From: Burkholderiaceae bacterium
Lineage (GTDB): Bacteria; Pseudomonadota; Gammaproteobacteria; Burkholderiales; Burkholderiaceae_F
Assembly: GCA_017461315.1 (NCBI GenBank)
Contig: JAFTYR010000047.1
Coordinates: forward strand, 1 to 64,000
Reading direction: 5' to 3'
DNA length: 64,000 nucleotides
Positions within the stretch are counted from its first letter, which is position 1; every line of letters starts with the position of its first letter. The notes below the pieces were generated by a model. That model made no database searches. It was given only the letters and a program-made list of their open reading frames with translations, and was not told where the DNA came from. Position numbers and translations under genes: made by a program. Below, piece after piece: positions 61,399 to 64,000 of this stretch.

Positions 61399-64000
61399 AA
61401 CAACACCTTTTCTATGCCATTTTTCTTCAACTTCATGAGTATTTCTTCCATCCAACCCTCGCCATATATCTGGCGAGCCATTTCTACAGCCAAGAATTGA
61501 GTTTCAGTTCCAACAGCTTCTTCATAACGACTTAACCCTTGTAAACAACCAGGACAGGTTGTCAGCACACGCATTTTTCCTTTGAAGTCATCCTGTATCT
61601 GCTGACTGATTGCATTTTTTAAGCTACGTTCTTTGACAAATCGGACTTGATTAGATATATCTGGACGGCTAATAGCAAACGTACCACTTTCACCACAGCA
61701 TCGATCCGTTCCCACAATCTCTGAACCATCCTGACTATGCAACAATGCATTAACTGTTTTCAAAGGATTATTACCCTTTAGCGGACTATGACAGGGATCA
61801 TGATAGATATATCGAACATCTTTTACCTGTTTAACCGATACACCCTTTTCAAGCAAATAATCATGAACATCTATTAAACGACAACCCGGGAAAATTTTCT
61901 CAAAGTCATAGTTCTTCAATGCCTGATGACAAGTTCCACAGCTAACCAATACAGTATTAATATCCTTGTAATTCAATGTATTAGCAACACGATGGAAAAG
62001 AACTCGATTACGAGTAACCACTTGACGGCTCAAATCAAATAAACCATCTCCTTCCTGAGGATGACCGCAGCATCGATATCCCGGAGGCAGTATAACTTGT
62101 ACCCCTAAGTCGTATAGCAAGCCTAAAACAGCAATAGAAATCTCGCTAAAAAGCCTTTCTCCTCCGCATCCTGGAAAATAGAAAACCGTTTCAGAATCCG
62201 CCGTTATCTTTGTTTTATCTCTTATGATCGGGATGTAAGTTGAATCCTCAATATCTAACAATTTTCTAGCAGTTGTAGAAGCCTTAACATTTGGCAATTT
62301 TCGGTTGACCAAATAAATAATTTCCTTTTTCAGACTCGGTCGTCCCGTTGTGAATCCCGGACGTTTAATGGTTCCAGAAGCTACGGGTTTCAATAGATCT
62401 GATGCCAAGCGTTCCGTTTTGAAACCATATTGAATTAAGCCTTTTCTCGCCGCTCGGATCGCAACCGGATTTTCTAATTCCAAGAACTTCAAACCTGCAA
62501 TTTTTGCTGGATTGATGCGTCTTTGGTTTGATTGATTCAAAATAGAACGCATCAGCATTGTTACATGGCCAAAATCGATTTTGACCGGACAGGGTTTATA
62601 ACACTTAGAGCAAACCGTACAGTGATCTGAAATATCCTCAAGTTCTGTAAAGTGAGCCTTAGAAACACCTCGCCGAGTCTGCTCTTCATAGAGGAAAGCT
62701 TCTAAAAGAAGAGAAGTTGCAATGATCTTATTACGTGGCGAATACAACAAGCTCGCATTAGGTGAGTGATTGGAACATACCGGTTTGCACTTACCGCAAC
62801 GCAAACACGTTTTAATTTCATCTGATACTTGCTTTGCATGGCTTTGTTGCATGATTAAGGATTCATGCCCTAACAAATTAAAGCTAGGTGTATACGCGAT
62901 AGATAAATTAGATTCCGGACGCAATTTATCTCGGTTAAAGTGTCCCAAAGGATCCACCCGACCTAGGTATTGGTAGAAATCATCGAATTTACCTGGTTCA
63001 ACGAAACTAATTTTCGTCATGCCGATACCGTGTTCACCCGATATGGCACCTCCAAGATCTTTTGCAACCTGCATCAAGTAGTCCACACCCCAATTGGCTA
63101 CTTCCATCATTCTTGTGTCATCAGAATTGACCGGAATATTTGTGTGAACATTTCCGTCGCCAGCGTGCATATGAAGGGCAATAAAGACTCTACCCTTTAG
63201 AACCTTATCGTGAATCTTAGAAATTTCACCTCTTATAGATTCAAAGACATCCCCGCCATAAATACGCTTTAAGTTGCTTTCAACATCTTTTTTCCAAGAA
63301 ACTCGTACGACATGATTCTGTACAAGATCTAAAAGTTTCTTATCTTTGTAAGGTTCTAAGACCTCTACAGGGACCACAATTCCAAGTAATTCCAACCTAG
63401 AATCAGCTTCCATCGCGGGCATATCTAAATTTCTAAGTATGAAATCCCATTGCCGACGTACGGTTTCTAATAGTTTTAATGCCTCTATTCTTTTACGATC
63501 TAGTAATTCCTCTTGACTAAATCCTGTAGATGTTAAGACGTTCTTATCGAGTTGAATTGACGAATTCAGATACTCAACCGTCGCATCAATCATGTCAATC
63601 TTATTAGCGATCGAACAACAAATATTGAACCGCTCGGTTGCATCTGTATAAGCACCGATCGCATCAAGTGGGATGACAATATCCTCATTGAGTTTAAAGG
63701 CATTGGTATGCTTAGAAATTGCAGATGTTTTTGATCGCTCAGCCCAGAATTGACGTCTTGCTTCAGCGGTCTTTGCGACAAAGGTGTCTCCCATTCTGCG
63801 CGAGGCAATCTCACTAACAAAATCGGTCTGATTATCTAAAGCATTCTCATCATCACCGATAAGATCCCCAACAATTACCATCTTAGGATACCGATCTCTG
63901 TTGCTCTTCGGTGCATAACTGATTGCATGCAAATATCGGTCATCTAGATGTTCTAGCCCTGCAAGCATTACACCTTCTGGATGAGCGTCGAAGTGCTTCG
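61395..64000 (-). CDS. large FAD-linked oxidase / Fe-S oxidoreductase fusion, N-terminal part outside window
   Basis: At least 868 residues are present and the frame stays open to the window edge, so the 5' end is missing. The visible part starts in the FAD-linked oxidase C-terminal domain (H-A-G-D-G-N-V-H-T-N and S-G-E-H-G-I-G-M-T-K). It continues with two ferredoxin-type clusters (C-L-R-C-G-K-C-K-P-V-C, C-T-V-C-S-K-C-Y-K-P-C-P) and ends with two CCG domains (R-C-C-G-H-P; D-R-C-C-G-E-S-G). This matches the DUF3683-type Burkholderiales oxidoreductases, related to D-lactate/glycolate dehydrogenases with a GlpC-like Fe-S tail. The substrate is unknown. The stop overlaps the HIT gene start. Confidence 0.9.
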   Translation of the reverse strand, partial: KHFDAHPEGVMLAGLEHLDDRYLHAISYAPKSNRDRYPKMVIVGDLIGDDENALDNQTDFVSEIASRRMGDTFVAKTAEARRQFWAERSKTSAISKHTNAFKLNEDIVIPLDAIGAYTDATERFNICCSIANKIDMIDATVEYLNSSIQLDKNVLTSTGFSQEELLDRKRIEALKLLETVRRQWDFILRNLDMPAMEADSRLELLGIVVPVEVLEPYKDKKLLDLVQNHVVRVSWKKDVESNLKRIYGGDVFESIRGEISKIHDKVLKGRVFIALHMHAGDGNVHTNIPVNSDDTRMMEVANWGVDYLMQVAKDLGGAISGEHGIGMTKISFVEPGKFDDFYQYLGRVDPLGHFNRDKLRPESNLSIAYTPSFNLLGHESLIMQQSHAKQVSDEIKTCLRCGKCKPVCSNHSPNASLLYSPRNKIIATSLLLEAFLYEEQTRRGVSKAHFTELEDISDHCTVCSKCYKPCPVKIDFGHVTMLMRSILNQSNQRRINPAKIAGLKFLELENPVAIRAARKGLIQYGFKTERLASDLLKPVASGTIKRPGFTTGRPSLKKEIIYLVNRKLPNVKASTTARKLLDIEDSTYIPIIRDKTKITADSETVFYFPGCGGERLFSEISIAVLGLLYDLGVQVILPPGYRCCGHPQEGDGLFDLSRQVVTRNRVLFHRVANTLNYKDINTVLVSCGTCHQALKNYDFEKIFPGCRLIDVHDYLLEKGVSVKQVKDVRYIYHDPCHSPLKGNNPLKTVNALLHSQDGSEIVGTDRCCGESGTFAISRPDISNQVRFVKERSLKNAISQQIQDDFKGKMRVLTTCPGCLQGLSRYEEAVGTETQFLAVEMARQIYGEGWMEEILMKLKKNGIEKVLL

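Overview
The window reads as a chromosomal segment of a low-to-moderate GC betaproteobacterium of the Burkholderiales, most like the anaerobic gut Sutterellaceae (inference). The gene orders argue for this: kdsD-kdsC-lptC-lptA-lptB-rpoN-ptsN-hprK-rapZ, metK | lpxL-dapF-DUF484, gpmA | rhodanese-secB, and a one-cysteine DksA beside a COG0523 GTPase. The anaerobic character comes from an [FeFe]-hydrogenase locus and an oxygen-independent (ThiH-type) thiazole operon. I saw no tRNA or rRNA genes, insertion sequences, prophage or CRISPR. Coding density is very high, with many 1-10 base overlaps. The only stretch over 300 bases without a gene is 48661-49014.

Layout. 1-7.5 kb: end of an EF-G-like gene, FmdB zinc ribbon, aspS, a lipoprotein pair, a Pat-type protein acetyltransferase with an enoyl-CoA hydratase-like gene, and a YciA thioesterase. 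7.7-15.8 kb: glutamate-type ABC ATPase, then the Kdo/LPS-transport and sigma-54/PTS-Ntr run. 15.8-19.5 kb: mutY-mutM and prfC. 19.5-25.5 kb: hydF, then a cytochrome b, hydB and hydA operon, a HemN-like radical SAM gene and a small secreted protein. 25.5-34.4 kb: uup, a LpoA-like gene, rsmI, ppk2, PEBP and CBS proteins, ttcA, folB, DUF2905 and cca. 34.4-45.1 kb: 5-formyl-THF cyclo-ligase, trpS, metK with a structured leader, lpxL-like, dapF, DUF484, rlmI, GTPase-dksA, argB and slmA. 45.1-50.1 kb: ctpA-envC-gpmA, then rhodanese-secB. 50.1-53.7 kb: TPP riboswitch and thiS-thiF-thiG-thiH-thiE. 53.8-64 kb: LOG protein, trmL, rpoH-ftsX-ftsE-ppx-ftsY, rsmD-coaD, a HIT protein, and a large FAD/Fe-S oxidoreductase cut by the window end.

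How it fits together. The hydrogenase (HydA catalytic, HydB carrying the Tat signal, a haem b membrane anchor) should sit on the outer face of the inner membrane and exchange electrons with quinone. HydF is local, but HydE and HydG are not in the window. Cell-envelope genes are prominent (Lpt transport, Kdo, LpxL, EnvC, FtsEX, CtpA, a LpoA-like protein). FtsE has lost several ATPase signature residues, which is the most unexpected protein-level observation. The most promising non-coding observations are the metK leader, the leader upstream of the rhodanese-secB genes, and a 14-bp palindrome at the predicted start of the GTPase-dksA transcript. I found no clear wholly new system; the candidates are graded in the findings.
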